A DNA stretch of 64,000 nt, taken from Histomonas meleagridis (Eukaryota > Parabasalia > Tritrichomonadida > Dientamoebidae). The notes beneath the pieces are model-generated. The model made no database searches. It was not told where the DNA came from and saw nothing but the letters and a program-made list of their open reading frames with translations. Made by a program: the position numbers and the translations under genes. This document shows, piece after piece, positions 51,973 through 62,461 of this stretch. The DNA is taken from positions 19,444 to 83,443 of the forward strand of contig WSYJ01000119.1 in the NCBI GenBank assembly GCA_020186115.1, given 5' to 3'. Every line of letters begins with the position of its first letter. The stretch's first letter is position 1.

Positions 51973-51993
51973 GGAAAAGAAAAAAATGTTTAT

Positions 51994-52428
51994 TTAGCTC
52001 CTTGGCTTTTCTTTCTTTCCGAGCCATAAGGCAAGAAGAGAGAAACCAGCAACTTTGATAACTTGGAAACGAACTCCTGGAAGATCACCAACAGAACGAT
52101 TTGAACGACCAAGACCAGCAACAAGAACACGGTCATTATCATCTATCAAACGAAGGGAACCATCACGTGGTACAAATGCAGTGATAACTTTGCTATTTTT
52201 CTTAAGTTGAACACGAACTGCTTTACGGATAGCAGAGTTTGGTTGTTTAGCTTCTACAGCAACCTTTTGTGTCACAATACCTGAAGCCATAGCAACACCT
52301 TCTAATGGTGTCTTATAGATTGTTGTACTTTGCCTCTTGCGATATTTTTTACTTGCCCAGAGGTTATTTCTGTGAGCAACTCGAAGTTTACGAGCTGCTT
52401 GCCTTCCACAGGCTTTGGATTTACCCAT
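51994..52428 (-). CDS. RPS23: 40S ribosomal protein S23 (uS12)
   Basis: 144 residues from ATG 52428, the normal length (143-145). Diagnostic uS12 segments are present: [49 protein letters not shown] (decoding-centre loop with the conserved PNSA) and [13 protein letters not shown]. It sits at the decoding centre of the small subunit. A CCTTT motif lies 7-11 bases before the ATG. The stop is in TAAATAAA. It shares a 122-bp divergent promoter region with the HIT-like gene. Confidence 0.97.
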   Translation of the reverse strand: MGKSKACGRQAARKLRVAHRNNLWASKKYRKRQSTTIYKTPLEGVAMASGIVTQKVAVEAKQPNSAIRKAVRVQLKKNSKVITAFVPRDGSLRLIDDNDRVLVAGLGRSNRSVGDLPGVRFQVIKVAGFSLLALWLGKKEKPRS

Positions 52429-52434
52429 TTTCAG

Positions 52435-52439
52435 AAAGG
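52435..52439 (-). promoter_or_regulatory. M5-like CCTTT motif upstream of RPS23
   Basis: CCTTT on the minus strand, seven bases before the ATG; same spacing class as at RPS2 and RPS26. Confidence 0.5.
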
Positions 52440-52550
52440 AGGACCAGAACGAAAATTGACTAAACTTTGTTCGTATGAATTAACAAACTCTGTTTGTATT
52501 TTGACAGACTTTCCAAAACAAATTTGACTAAGTTTGTCAGGTTCTGAGCA

Positions 52551-53440
52551 ATGAACAGGAAACAAAATAATAACAATCAAAAAAGAAACGTATTAAATTA
52601 CAATGATGATTGCATTTTATTTGAATCCGAACATTTTATAGCCATTGCAAATGCTTATCAAGGAAGAGCACATATTATTATCAGAACTCGAAGAGAAATT
52701 CCAATCGACGCTATTTCAAACAACTTGGAAGATTTTAATGATGAAAATAAACAAGAATTTTGGCATATTGTTCAACAAGTAGTTGCTGAAGCTCAAATAC
52801 CAATTGTATTATGTCATCACTTCGGAGGCTGGAGAAGTGCTGATCATTTCCATGTGCATCTTGTTTGCAAGCATAGTGGTTTTGCAAAATATGTTTCGTA
52901 CAAAACAAAAGTTGAACAAAATCAAATTCTTCAAAAACTTGAATCAACGGAAAAATACCTTACTAACAGACACATGAACAAGTTCAAGAAAGATGATATT
53001 AAGTGCTTAGAAGAAAATCTTCCTGAACTTGATCCAGATAATTTTGCTCCCAAAGAATGGGGAGACTATAAAGTTGAACTTGATTCTGTTTACCCTCGTA
53101 TCAAGTTTATTCCAAAGCAAGTACAAGTTTTTAGTACAAACAATAATAAACAGATCCAAATCGAATTGACGAAATATCGAAGCGAATGCTTCACTGCTAT
53201 GATTACTCTAGCCGAACAACTTGGCTTTGAAAACGTATATTTGTTTTCTAACATCAGTTTCGTATATGGGTTAAGTTGAGCGGAGATACATTTAACCTTA
53301 ATGTCGACAGAGCCGATGGCAACAAGATATATGGGCTTATATCTGTGTACACTCCAGACTATTATAAGATTAATCCTAACGCAAAGCAATGGCTGAAGAA
53401 TTACAAGGAGGCTCCTCCTGACATCTTTGCCTGCGTTTAA
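52551..53440 (+). pseudogene. HIT-like protein with C-terminal frameshift
   Basis: From ATG 52551 the first frame runs to 53279 (242 codons) and stops at TGA just after FVYGL. Immediately past this point another phase reads on as good protein (KLSGDTFNLNVDRADGNKIYG, broken here as two pieces: 53275-53337 and on) to TAA at 53440. A one-base deletion near 53270 would explain it. The main part shows a HIT-like fold: DDCILFESEHFIAIANAYQG, then RAHIIIRTRREIP and the histidine motif HHFGGWRSADHFHVHLVC, close to the HxHxHxx active site of nucleotide hydrolases/transferases. The first frame alone keeps the catalytic motif, so function may survive. No trichomonad-type intron motif is seen at the break. 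Confidence 0.65.
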
Positions 53441-53898
53441 AATTCAATCGTTGACGATTATTTTGAATTCAATCAAAATGATTTGACTAAATCAGAACTT
53501 TTGTGGAAATTTTAACCAATTCTAATCATCTTTTTGGGTTAATTTAAGTCGGTTAGTTCCAAGAAAAGGATTTTAATCACACATCGTCTGGCTTTATGAT
53601 ACCATGATTTTCAAATTTTCAAAAATTTTTAAGAATTCTTAACTATTTAATGCGAAATGTTGGCCTACATTGCAAACCAACTATTTGTTATTGGGATTTT
53701 TTCAATAAAAAGTTGCGAATTAAAATTTCATATATTACAAATTAAAATTAAATTAAAATCTTTTTGTTTAAACACTCAAAGCTAAATTGATTGTTAAAGA
53801 ATTTGGATGTATTTAATTTTAATCAGTTATTATTTACAACAACAACAAAAAAAAAAAAAAAAAAAAATAATTATCCATATATAATAAGGAGAAAGCAT
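53441..53898. other. Intergenic with A21 tract at 53847-53867
   Basis: Between the HIT-like gene and RPS2 (convergent 3' ends). A (CAA)3 stretch leads into 21 consecutive A at 53847-53867. On the RPS2 strand this is a T run 32 bp past the stop. Nothing else is seen. Confidence 0.6.
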
Positions 53899-54699
53899 TT
53901 ACTCCAAATTGATATTAACTTTTGTTACTTTGAATTCGTTGTCTTTTGCCAATATATCACTGTATTGAACAAATGGATGAGCCTCTGGTTCTTTCTGTTC
54001 CCATTGATCTGGGGTTAAGAAAGAGTATGTGGCTTCGATTGCTTTATAAGTGGCAACAAGGAAGTTAGCGGATGTCTTTGTGTTACCAATTGATGATGTG
54101 AAGAGATCTTCGAAACCGGCCATGGCTAAAAGCTTCTTAGCAACGGAACCTGCAACAATTCCGGAACCACGTGGAGCTGGAATAAGACGAACACGAACAG
54201 ATCCACATTTACCAGTAACTGTATTTGGAACAGTGTGTGGTTGACCGATCTTGTTACCCCAATAACCACGACGAACTGGGAGAATAGAAAGCTTTGCATA
54301 AATAAGAGCACCTTTGATGGCATTGGCAACTTCGGCAGATGTCTTAATACCAAGACCAACATGTCCATCATAATCACCAACAGCAACAACTGCCTTAAAG
54401 CGTGTGCGTTGACCGGCACGTGTTTGTTTCTGAACTGGCATGATCTTCATCACTTCATCCTTTAAGTTATCACCTAAGAGTGCATCAATAATTTCTGGTT
54501 CTTTAATTGGCATTGCATGAAGGTAGATTTGTTCGATGGAAGTGATACGACCAGAAGCAACTAAACGACCTAATTTAGTCTTTGGTTGCCACTTATCTTT
54601 ACCGCCTCTGTTCTGTGTATTACGTTGTGGACGTTCGCGTTGGCGACCACGCATTCCGCCACGGCGTTGTTCAGCATTTTGTTGTTGAACTTCAGACAT
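53899..54699 (-). CDS. RPS2: 40S ribosomal protein S2 (uS5)
   Basis: 266 residues from ATG 54699. An Arg/Gly/Gln-rich N-terminal tail ([15 protein letters not shown]) replaces the RGG tail of animal S2. Core motifs: [51 protein letters not shown] and [19 protein letters not shown]. It belongs to the small subunit near the mRNA entry channel. A CCTTT motif precedes the ATG by seven bases. The stop is in GTAAATG, overlapping TAAA. Confidence 0.97.
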   Translation of the reverse strand: MSEVQQQNAEQRRGGMRGRQRERPQRNTQNRGGKDKWQPKTKLGRLVASGRITSIEQIYLHAMPIKEPEIIDALLGDNLKDEVMKIMPVQKQTRAGQRTRFKAVVAVGDYDGHVGLGIKTSAEVANAIKGALIYAKLSILPVRRGYWGNKIGQPHTVPNTVTGKCGSVRVRLIPAPRGSGIVAGSVAKKLLAMAGFEDLFTSSIGNTKTSANFLVATYKAIEATYSFLTPDQWEQKEPEAHPFVQYSDILAKDNEFKVTKVNINLE

Positions 54700-54705
54700 C
54701 TTCGT

Positions 54706-54710
54706 AAAGG
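54706..54710 (-). promoter_or_regulatory. M5-like CCTTT motif upstream of RPS2
   Basis: CCTTT on the minus strand, seven bases before the ATG, inside CGAACCTTTACGAAG. Confidence 0.5.
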
Positions 54711-54831
54711 TTCGACCAAAACCGCTCCTTTATTTTACATCAAATGTCTCTTTTATTTCAATGAAAATGCTCTAACCAAAGGGTTGTTGAAACAATAATT
54801 TTTGTCATAAGATTCCTCTAAAAAATATATA

Positions 54832-55035
54832 TCATCTTTTCCAATTTTTTTTGTGAAAGTAAAAATTTTTGCCAATGTGTATTATTGCATTATAACTTTT
54901 AAGAAAAAAAAAATCAAGGGCAGCTTCCGGATGACCACAAAATAATTCAAGTTTTCCTAAGCAAATTAAAAAAATCCCAAAATCGGAAAGTGTTAATTCA
55001 TCCAATCCTAAACCTCTAGTTGAACTTGATAACAT
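54832..55035 (-). pseudogene. Short coding fragment in repeat region
   Basis: A 67-codon frame from ATG 55035 (MLSSSTRGLGLDELTLSDFG, then IFLICLGKLELFCG) has protein-like composition, unlike most random frames here, but no family is recognised. It overlaps the first copy of the degenerate tandem repeat at 54973-55401, so it may be the remaining piece of a duplicated and decayed gene end. Confidence 0.35.
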
Positions 55036-55401
55036 TCAAATTTTGAGCAATGTATTTATAAAAATTTAATTTTTATAATCGCGACCCGATGTGAATGATG
55101 ACATTTTTAATTTCAGTCACAATTCCGAATTCCATATTTGAATTTACAAAATTTCAAAGTGTTAATTCAATCCTAAATCTATAGATGCGAATATTAAAAT
55201 CTCAATTTGATACGTATAATTACATTTTTAATTTCTGCCACAATTCCGAATTCCATATTGGAATTGCCAAAATTTCAAAGTGTTAATTCATCCAATCCTA
55301 AATCTATTGTTAAGTTGATAACATTGCGAATATTAAAATCGCAATTTGATTGTATAATTACATTTTTAATTTCTGTCACAATTCCAAATTTGTAAATTGT
55401 T
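54973..55401. repeat. Degenerate tandem repeat, 3 copies of about 120-180 bp
   Basis: Copies start at about 54973, 55156 and 55279, each with AAAGTGTTAATTCA, AATCCTAAA, then ACATTTTTAATTTC and CACAATTCCGAATTCC. Copies two and three are about 123 bp; the first is longer. They lie just past the 3' end of SRP54. Confidence 0.75.
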
Positions 55402-55423
55402 AATAAATTCTTTAGTCAATTCA

Positions 55424-56908
55424 TTATTTCCCAGTGTTCATCTTCGATGCTGCCATACTCTTCTTCATCAAGTTCGACAGTCCAGTCACTCCGCCCAACT
55501 GCTGCAGCATCTTCGGGTCCATTGCCCTTGACATGCTTCCTAGCGTTTGTTTGATTGATCTCTCGTTTAGCGAGTTGGGGTTTTGGTCCATTTGTATCAG
55601 CTGCTCGAGCATTGGCTTGCTCATCTTTGAGAACATCTTTGCAAAACGCTTTTGCTCTTCGATTACGTATTGCACGAAGACCAATGGCATTCCGCATCCT
55701 CGTGCGATTCTTTTCTTTCGGTTCTCTTCTCGAAGGAGAATCGGGTTCTCCATTTCTTCGTCCGTCATTGAGTCCATTACGTACAACATCCGCTTCACGT
55801 TGTCCGACATATCTCTCGAGGAGATCTCCCGTGGCATATATTGCTTCATGCCCATAGTATCTATCAGCGCTGATAAGTCGCCCATTTCTAACACAGTTTG
55901 ATATTGTTGATACATTTCTTTGAATGTAAAGTGGCCATCGAGGATTCGTTGCGCAATTTCCTTTTGTTTGTCCATGTCAATCTCTTCCATCTTCCGCGCA
56001 AATGCCATAACATCGCCAAAGCCTAACATTCGAGAGATGAAACTTTTCGCATCAAAGACTTCTAATGAATCAATGCCTTCCCCTGTGCCATAAAATGAAA
56101 TGGGTGAACCTGTGGCTGCAACTGCGGATAACGCACCGCCTCCTTTAGCATCTGAGTCTAATTTGGTCACAATTATTGATCCAACACTAACTGCTTTGGA
56201 GAACGCACGAGCTTGTGATTCGGCCATTTGGCCAATGGTGCCATCCAAAACAAAGATAACTTCGTCGGGTTGGATGGCATCTTCGAGTTGTTGCATTTCG
56301 GCAAAAAGTTGGGACTCTTGCATGTGACGACCACTGGTATCAACTATAACAAGATCAAATTTCTCCTTTTTGAACTTGGCTAAGCCTGCTAAGGAAATTT
56401 CAATTGGATCATTATTATCTAAATCAATATAATATGGAATATTGGCTTGTAACGCATTCTGCATAAGCTGCTCACGTGCGCCAGCTCGGAAGGTATCGGC
56501 TCCAATGACACCGACTTTCCATCCTCGACGTTTATAGAAGTTTCCGAGTTTGGTACATGTCGTAGTCTTACCACTACCTTGAAGACCAACCATCATGTAT
56601 ACATTGGTGCGACCTTTGGTTGGTTGAAAGGCTTCGGTTTTAGGATCAATCATGGTTACAAGTGCATTTAAAACTTCACGCTCAATTATTTTACGGGGAG
56701 AAACGCCTGGCGGTAGTTCATTGATTTTGACTTTGCTGGTAATGTCTTTCATAAATTTAATAATAGTCATTTGATTAACATCAGCTTCTTTAAGAGCAGC
56801 AACAATTTCTCGAATAAACTGCTTGAAAAAGGTGTCATCAACTTTCTTTGCATTGGCTAATTTGTTGAACCCTTCTAAAAGTTTCTCGCCGAGATCTTGA
56901 AGAACCAT
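55424..56908 (-). CDS. SRP54: Signal recognition particle 54-kDa subunit
   Basis: 494 residues from ATG 56908. The N-domain bundle (1-90) leads to the SRP GTPase: GLQGSGKTTTCTKLG (108-122), GVIGADTFRAGAREQL, DTSGRHMQE (G3), TKLDSDAKGG (G4) and GSPISFYGTGE (G5). The methionine-rich M domain (about 325-485) binds signal sequences and SRP RNA (GMKQYMPREISSRD, then SMTDEEMENPILL). It targets ribosome-nascent chains to the ER. Length is normal. The gene is intact; a tandem repeat begins 22 bp after the stop. Confidence 0.97.
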   Translation of the reverse strand: MVLQDLGEKLLEGFNKLANAKKVDDTFFKQFIREIVAALKEADVNQMTIIKFMKDITSKVKINELPPGVSPRKIIEREVLNALVTMIDPKTEAFQPTKGRTNVYMMVGLQGSGKTTTCTKLGNFYKRRGWKVGVIGADTFRAGAREQLMQNALQANIPYYIDLDNNDPIEISLAGLAKFKKEKFDLVIVDTSGRHMQESQLFAEMQQLEDAIQPDEVIFVLDGTIGQMAESQARAFSKAVSVGSIIVTKLDSDAKGGGALSAVAATGSPISFYGTGEGIDSLEVFDAKSFISRMLGFGDVMAFARKMEEIDMDKQKEIAQRILDGHFTFKEMYQQYQTVLEMGDLSALIDTMGMKQYMPREISSRDMSDNVKRMLYVMDSMTDEEMENPILLREENRKKRIARGCGMPLVFVQYVIEEQKRFAKMFSKMSKPMLEQLIQMDQNPNSLNERSIKQTLGSMSRAMDPKMLQQLGGVTGLSNLMKKSMAASKMNTGK

Positions 56909-57786
56909 AGCTTATTTGTTCAACCGATTTAAAATTGAAAAGTTTATAAAACCGTTAATCAAAATTTTAGGTTTTAGATACTGAGTATGATTCATTGGTT
57001 AATTTAAAGTAATAATGCTAAGTACCAATTAATTAATAGCTTTTAAAATCTAAAATGATCATTTTTTCTTTATAAAGTCAAGTTAAGGTTTTGACGATGA
57101 TCATTAATCAAAGTAAAAAATTTGAATATTGTTTTAACGTGAATAAATATTCCAATAATTTTAATAATCATTTAAAATTATTGAAAATTTATACTTTGCT
57201 AAAATTAATAATTTTACCAATTTTCAAAAAATATATAAAATATTGAATAAATTTTTAAGATGTATTAATAACGAATATGTTTAGATTTTTTTAGTGTAAG
57301 ATTATGTATTATAAGAGAAAGAAAAAATTGGAAATTTTGCGCATTATATTTATTAACTTTGCTTTGTAAAGATTGTAAACGTTATTCAAATTGATTTGAC
57401 AGAAAAACAACTTTTTGCACGAAATTTTGCAAAATTTTCTTACAAAAAGAACTGTACTGAACTGACACATGTTTTTAAATATTACAATGATGTTTAACAT
57501 AAATGCTAATATTCTCAAGAACACATTTACAAATAGAGATGAAGGTATACATCATAACAAATCTTCAGATTTGAAGTTACTAACTCACAAATAAAAAATT
57601 AAAAAGTCAAAACATTACAAATTAATCATCATGATAGGATGAAAAGAGAAATAACTTATAAATTTTTGAAATTTTTTTAACTATTGCAAAGTAGAATAGC
57701 ATCATTTCCTTTGAAAAAATGTTTAATAAATTTGAGAGGTAATTTCCCATTTTCTGGTTGATCGTTTTTCTGTTCACTAACCTTTG
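56909..57786. other. Gene-poor region before DUF3447 locus D
   Basis: About 880 bp, very AT-rich. A 71-codon minus-strand frame at 57309-57524 and another at 57622-57837 (antisense to the DUF3447 start) look fortuitous. No RNA or repeat is recognised. Confidence 0.4.
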
Positions 57787-58930
57787 ATGAATGTTTTGCA
57801 AAAAATTGAACAAATTGTTTTTTCTTTGAGTGAACAAAACATTAATTCATCAGTTTTTGAAACAATTAGTTTATTTGATTCAAATATAGAATATTCATAT
57901 TTTCTGATAATAAGTCAGATGATTTTTGCATCTTTTTGTACAGGCATGAAACACCACTATTTATACTTTGAATACTTAAAAAAAATTCAAGCTAACAAAG
58001 AAAAAAATATTTATAAAATAATTGATATATTCGCTAACTTTCTTTTGCAATCTAATTTAGAGGAATCAAATTATCTTCTTGAAAAACTAATTGAACAAAG
58101 TTTAATTAATCCTTATTTGATAAGAAATAAATCAACTTTTTATTTTGCACATTACAAAACAAAATTTGAAATTGAAAGACTAAAGCAACCCTCTCCATTC
58201 CAACTATTCGATTTGATCAAGATTTTTTTGAAAATTTTGATAACTTATCGAAAAATGATTGGAGTCTTCATAAAAAATTAGTTCAAGAAGGATTTAATTT
58301 ATTAAAAATTGTCAAAATTATTCGAAAAGATGATTTAGAAAAATTTCAAAAAATAACTTCTAAAAAGAAATTTAATATCAATTTATTAAACCATCACTTT
58401 ATGAAAGATATTCATTTATTAACAAAGAAAATGTTTCATTAATTGATTATTGTGCATTTTTTGGTTCAATTCAATGTTTTAAATATTTACTAAAAAAAGG
58501 AGCTAAAATAAATCAAACATTAAAATATGCAATTGCAGGAGGAAATTTAGAAATTATTCATTTATGTGAACAAAATAATTCATTATTTGAAGATGTATAT
58601 GAAACAGCAATTAAATTTCATAAAAATGATATTTTTCATGATTTTTATGATAAGAAAATTATTAAAAACAAAGATTTAACTAAATTAGGAATTAAATGTA
58701 TTAAATATAATAATTATGAAATTTTATCATTTTTAGAAGAAAAAGGTTTAGAAATTAATGATGAAATAATAAAAGAAACTATAAAAAATGGAAATTTGTT
58801 ATTAAACAAATATTTTGTAGAATTAAGTTATGCTCCATGTGGATTTTTAGTTGATGCAATTCAATTTGGAAATGTTGATCTTGTTATGTATATACTTAAA
58901 CAAGGAGGAATTGATATCAATGAAAAAGAT
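57787..58930 (+). pseudogene. DUF3447/ankyrin protein, locus D, two frameshifts
   Basis: From ATG 57787 (MNVLQKIEQIVFSLSEQN) the first frame covers the N-terminal region with ESNYLLEKLIEQ and breaks near 58215. A second phase then carries the core (FENFDNLSKNDWSLHKKL, KIVKIIRKDDLEKFQ) to about 58390, and a third phase carries YERYSFINKENVSLIDYCAF, FKYLLKKGAK and EIIHLCEQNNS to the DINEKD turn at 58930. The frame changes coincide with no splice motifs. It is the only locus on the plus strand and the most diverged, yet its cassettes keep the 80-nt spacing. Confidence 0.72.
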
Positions 58931-59905
58931 ATTTATTTTTTAATTTTAAAATTTATAATAATATTTTGATTTTTCCTATATTATTTTGGATTTTTTTTAT
59001 ATTATTTAATACTTCACTTATTCTTGCATCCCAATATGGATATTATGAAATAACTCAATTACTTCTTCAACAAAGAAAAATTGATATTAATTCTAAAAAT
59101 GATATATTTTTTATTTTTTTGTTATTATCAACAATTAAATGTTTTTTATTAATCTTTAAAATTTATTTAATCCTTTTCAAACAGCATTAATAAAAGCATG
59201 TTTATATGGGTACACTAATATTGTAAAACTCCTTCTTGAACAAAAAGGAATTGATTTAAATGCAAAAGATATTTAATCTTTGTTTTCTATGATTTTTTCT
59301 CTATTTTGATGCGAATCTTTTAAACTTCATATTTAAATTCATTATTTTTTTCATCACTTATGTATGCATCACAAGGAGGTTATATTGATATAGTAAAATT
59401 ACTTCTTGATCAAAAAGGAATTGATTTAAATTCTGGTAATTTAATTTTGTTTTGTTCGAAGTTATTTTTGAAAATTTGTTGGAATTTTTTGAAACAGCAC
59501 TTATTCTTGCAAGTTGGGATGGGCATAAGGAAATAGTGAAATTACTTATTGAACAAGAAGGAACAGATATCAATGTTCAAAGTATTAAATTATTTTTTTT
59601 TGATATTTTTTTCCAATATTTTTGTTTTATTATCTGTTTTTGGAATTTATTTGTGAAATTTACAACAGCACTAATAAATGCATGCCAAAATAATCATCGA
59701 GTAATAGTTAGAATGCTTCTTGATCAAAAAAGTATTAACATTAATTTAAAAAATTTTGGTCTTTTATTTTTGATGTTTTTTGTATCCATTTAATATTCGC
59801 GATTTTATACATGGAGTTTTATATCAAAATTGCAAACAGCATTTGATATTGCATCTTCAAAAGGATACCAAGAAATTAGAAGGATGATTTCATTAAAATC
59901 ATAAA
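58931..59905 (+). repeat. Ankyrin cassette array, locus D (6 units)
   Basis: Ankyrin units lie at about 59011-59100, 59181-59273, 59355-59437, 59491-59583, 59665-59757 and 59839-59902. The spacers, counted from the conserved Asp/Asn codon to the next Thr/Ser codon, are 80, 80, 80, 53, 81 and 81 nt. They are dissimilar in sequence to those of loci A-C. The last unit ends in a real stop (ISLKS, TAA at 59902). Units keep ALILAS, EIVKLLL and GIDIN-type residues although no continuous frame links them. Confidence 0.75.
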
Positions 59906-60239
59906 CTCATTCATAAATACTCATAAGAGTTCAAATATAACAAAACCTTCTTAAAATAAGGTACTTTCACTTTCTTTTTTCAGACATTTGAGAGAAATTT
60001 TTCATCACAAAATCAAAACTGTGCAAAGTTAATTTTTTTTATCTTTGCTCTGCAGCATTCTGCTTTCATTGTGCAGATGGGCAACAATCACATCACTGAC
60101 CAAATTACATTGCGATTTCCATTTCAGGGGAATGTCACTTTATACCCAAAAAAATTGCAGGGATTAAAAAATTAACAGAATTCCAGCTTACAATTTTTTT
60201 GCTTGAAGATTTAGATTTAACCATTTGTTTGCTAGTATA

Positions 60240-61700
60240 TAACAAAATATAAAATTTATTTATCAATTGAACAACAAAATATTTGTGCAAATCGTTTTCG
60301 CCATGAACCGCCCTCTCAAAAAGTGGAGAAATATTTTTCAAAGAGTCTCTCTCTGCTTTTTCAAAAAAATCATCAAAAGTTGTGAAACCTTTTGATTTTG
60401 ATGAGCAAGAGAAGCCAAAGGCGATACTTTTGCCATTATTAAGGTATAATGTTTTTTTTTTCATTGTTCTTCATATCCTCAATATTATCGACTTTGGTTT
60501 GTTCAGCAGAAGGAATTTATCTGATATACCTGTTCAGAATATCCTTTGATTCAATTTCATTAATTGTCATCAAAATATGACGACAAGGAATTGAAAATTC
60601 TGGTGCTTTATTGCGGAGAATACACTAACAACAAACTGTAGGTTCATAAATATCAATTTGTGCCTTTAAATACTCATAAGTCAATGTATTTGCAAATATG
60701 TCTCCAATCATATTATTGTATTCTTTCTTTATACACGGAATATGTGCAAAATGATCGTTTGCTGAGTGACTTATCGATTGGACAATTAAAACGTGTGCGA
60801 GATTATTTAATCTCTCTATTGATTGAATATGAGTCATCTGTGAAAATTGGTAATTTGTTTTATAGCGAGAAAAAATATTTTCTACACGTAATGTATTTAT
60901 ACATTTTTCAGATACTCTTTCAGGAGCCAAATCTAATGGAAGCCAGTGCTCTCTGAGCTTAATCAAATTCGATGATAGATTTCTTACATTTTAATCTATT
61001 TTTTTACATTTATTTTCAAGCAAATTTATAAAAACTTCACAATAATCCATATTTAATCTCATTTTGAAAAACACTTGCATGATTTCCATATAATGAAGAG
61101 TTTCAAGGTTTCGTTGGATATGAACCAAACAAAATCCAATGATAGATTCTGGATAGATTACTTTTACAGAATTGAATTGTGCTATGCAAAGAAAAGAACA
61201 TAATATCACCGATTATTATTATCATAGAAACCAATTTTGGATTACAACAAATTAAACCAGGTCTTCTTCCATGGAAAGTACAACAGAAAACATAATTTCT
61301 ATTTTTATTATGCGTTTGAGATGCAGAATAAGGAATACCAATGTTTCTTGTAATTTCTGTGATAAATTGTGTAATAGTTATATACTGTTTGTATGGAAAA
61401 GATGTCATCTTGATCTGGGAGCATTCTTCAATAATTTGTTCCATTACCTTTTTTAAAAAAAATTTTCTGAAAATATTTCTCCACTTTTTGGAAGGACGGT
61501 TCATGGCGAAAACGATTACCCAAAATTCGAATTTTTTGGGATTTAAGATTTTCAATGCTAATTTGGTCGTTAAACAATGCACACATTTTCCCTTTCTTCA
61601 TTCTACACATGTTATAAACAACATTTTCCCAATACTTTCTCCAATTTTGGGCTGATTTTATTGCAGAAAAATTGAGCAAATAATATTTGATGAGATCCAT
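60240..61700. mobile_element. Decayed transposase-like remnant with inverted duplication
   Basis: Overlapping minus-strand fragments in several phases (61428-61700, 61103-61582, 60991-61209, 60625-60966) give one protein in pieces: KKWRNIFRKFFLKKVMEQ, then VFCCTFHGRRPG, then YPESIIGFCLVHIQRNLETL, then RVENIFSRYKTNYQFSQ. The C-x2-H segment in CLVHIQRNL with a later ER-N motif recalls MULE-type transposases, but this is tentative. Its N-terminal stretch also occurs in the opposite orientation at 60290-60343, matching 61466-61517 almost base for base (ATCGTTTTCGCCATGAACCG). Multiple frameshifts show it is dead. Confidence 0.5.
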
Positions 61701-61970
61701 TCTTCACAATTTAAAGTTTTAATTGTAAACACAATCTTTGACTGAAGATGGTAAAAAGATCCATCAAACCAATATAACAATTATCTGAATTCAATAGAGG
61801 GAATAATATTCCACATTTTTTTAAGAAAATAGGGATAATAATGAAACAAGCTTGTAATGACAATACGGTTTCAATCAAATTTAAGATCGTAAGCCATAAT
61901 TGAATTTAAAAATTTGACAATTCGAGGATAAAAGTTTACTAATTTTTTTCGCAAATAATTTTTCATTTTT

Positions 61971-62261
61971 ATGGAAAATCAAACTGGTGAAAAAGACATC
62001 AGTCAAAACATTCGTGACGAGTTGGAAACATTATTATTAATTAAGCAAACAATTTTTAAAAATCTCCACGACAAATATTTTCTTCATCATAAGCATCCCG
62101 AAGATATTAATAAATTATTGGAACATACAAAATTTGGAGATAAAATTAAAGAAAATTATGATGAACTTTCAAAAAATGATTGGGAACTTCATAAGAAGTT
62201 AATTGAAGAAGGAGTTAATCCATCAAAAATTGCGATGATAATTCGAAATGATGAAATATAA
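61971..62261 (+). pseudogene. Truncated DUF3447 gene, cut at viral-like DNA
   Basis: ATG 61971 (MENQTGEKDISQNIRDELET) opens a 96-codon frame. It keeps the DUF3447 segment NYDELSKNDWELHKKLIEEG and PSKIAMIIRNDEI but lacks about 110 residues of the usual N-terminal region. Homology to the paralogues ends at GATGAAATA (about 62258), where the others continue with (D/E)KLQ. TAA follows at once and the sequence changes character. The rest of the gene is absent from the window. Confidence 0.75.
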
Positions 62262-62280
62262 TCTTGACTGAGGTACCACT

Positions 62281-62335
62281 AACGTCCTCCGCAAGATAGG
62301 GACCGAGAAAAAAATTTTTATTTTTAAACGTCCTC
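62281..62335. repeat. Iteron-like direct repeat in viral-like segment
   Basis: AACGTCCTC occurs at 62281-62289 and 62327-62335, 46 bp apart. Direct repeats in the noncoding region of CRESS genomes are often Rep-binding iterons; that role is inferred. Confidence 0.35.
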
Positions 62336-62413
62336 AGATAACGGTCGTAATTGAATTAAGAAAAAGCGCCTAACCCCCACCCCTATTGCACTTTATCTAC
62401 TTCTCTGGTCTCC

Positions 62414-62461
62414 GCCCTTATATAAAAAAGGGCTCCGCGAGGTCGGGCTACGGCCAGCTCG
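62414..62461. promoter_or_regulatory. TATA-like element and GC hairpin in viral-like segment
   Basis: TTATATAA (62418-62425) sits between GCCC (62414-62417) and GGGC (62429-62432). A GC-rich hairpin follows, CGAG at 62438-62441 pairing with CTCG at 62458-62461. No standard CRESS nonanucleotide is present in the loop. Confidence 0.35.

Noticed and set aside
53847-53867. A21 tract as the poly(A) tail of a retroposed gene
   Set aside because: No intronless gene copy or target duplication is seen next to it; simple slippage is enough.
57309-57524. 71-codon minus-strand frame as a gene
   Set aside because: Composition follows the AT-rich background and no motif or context supports it.
60135-60464. 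109-codon minus-strand ORF as a gene
   Set aside because: It lies opposite the plus-strand copy of the transposase N-terminus and appears to be its antisense shadow.
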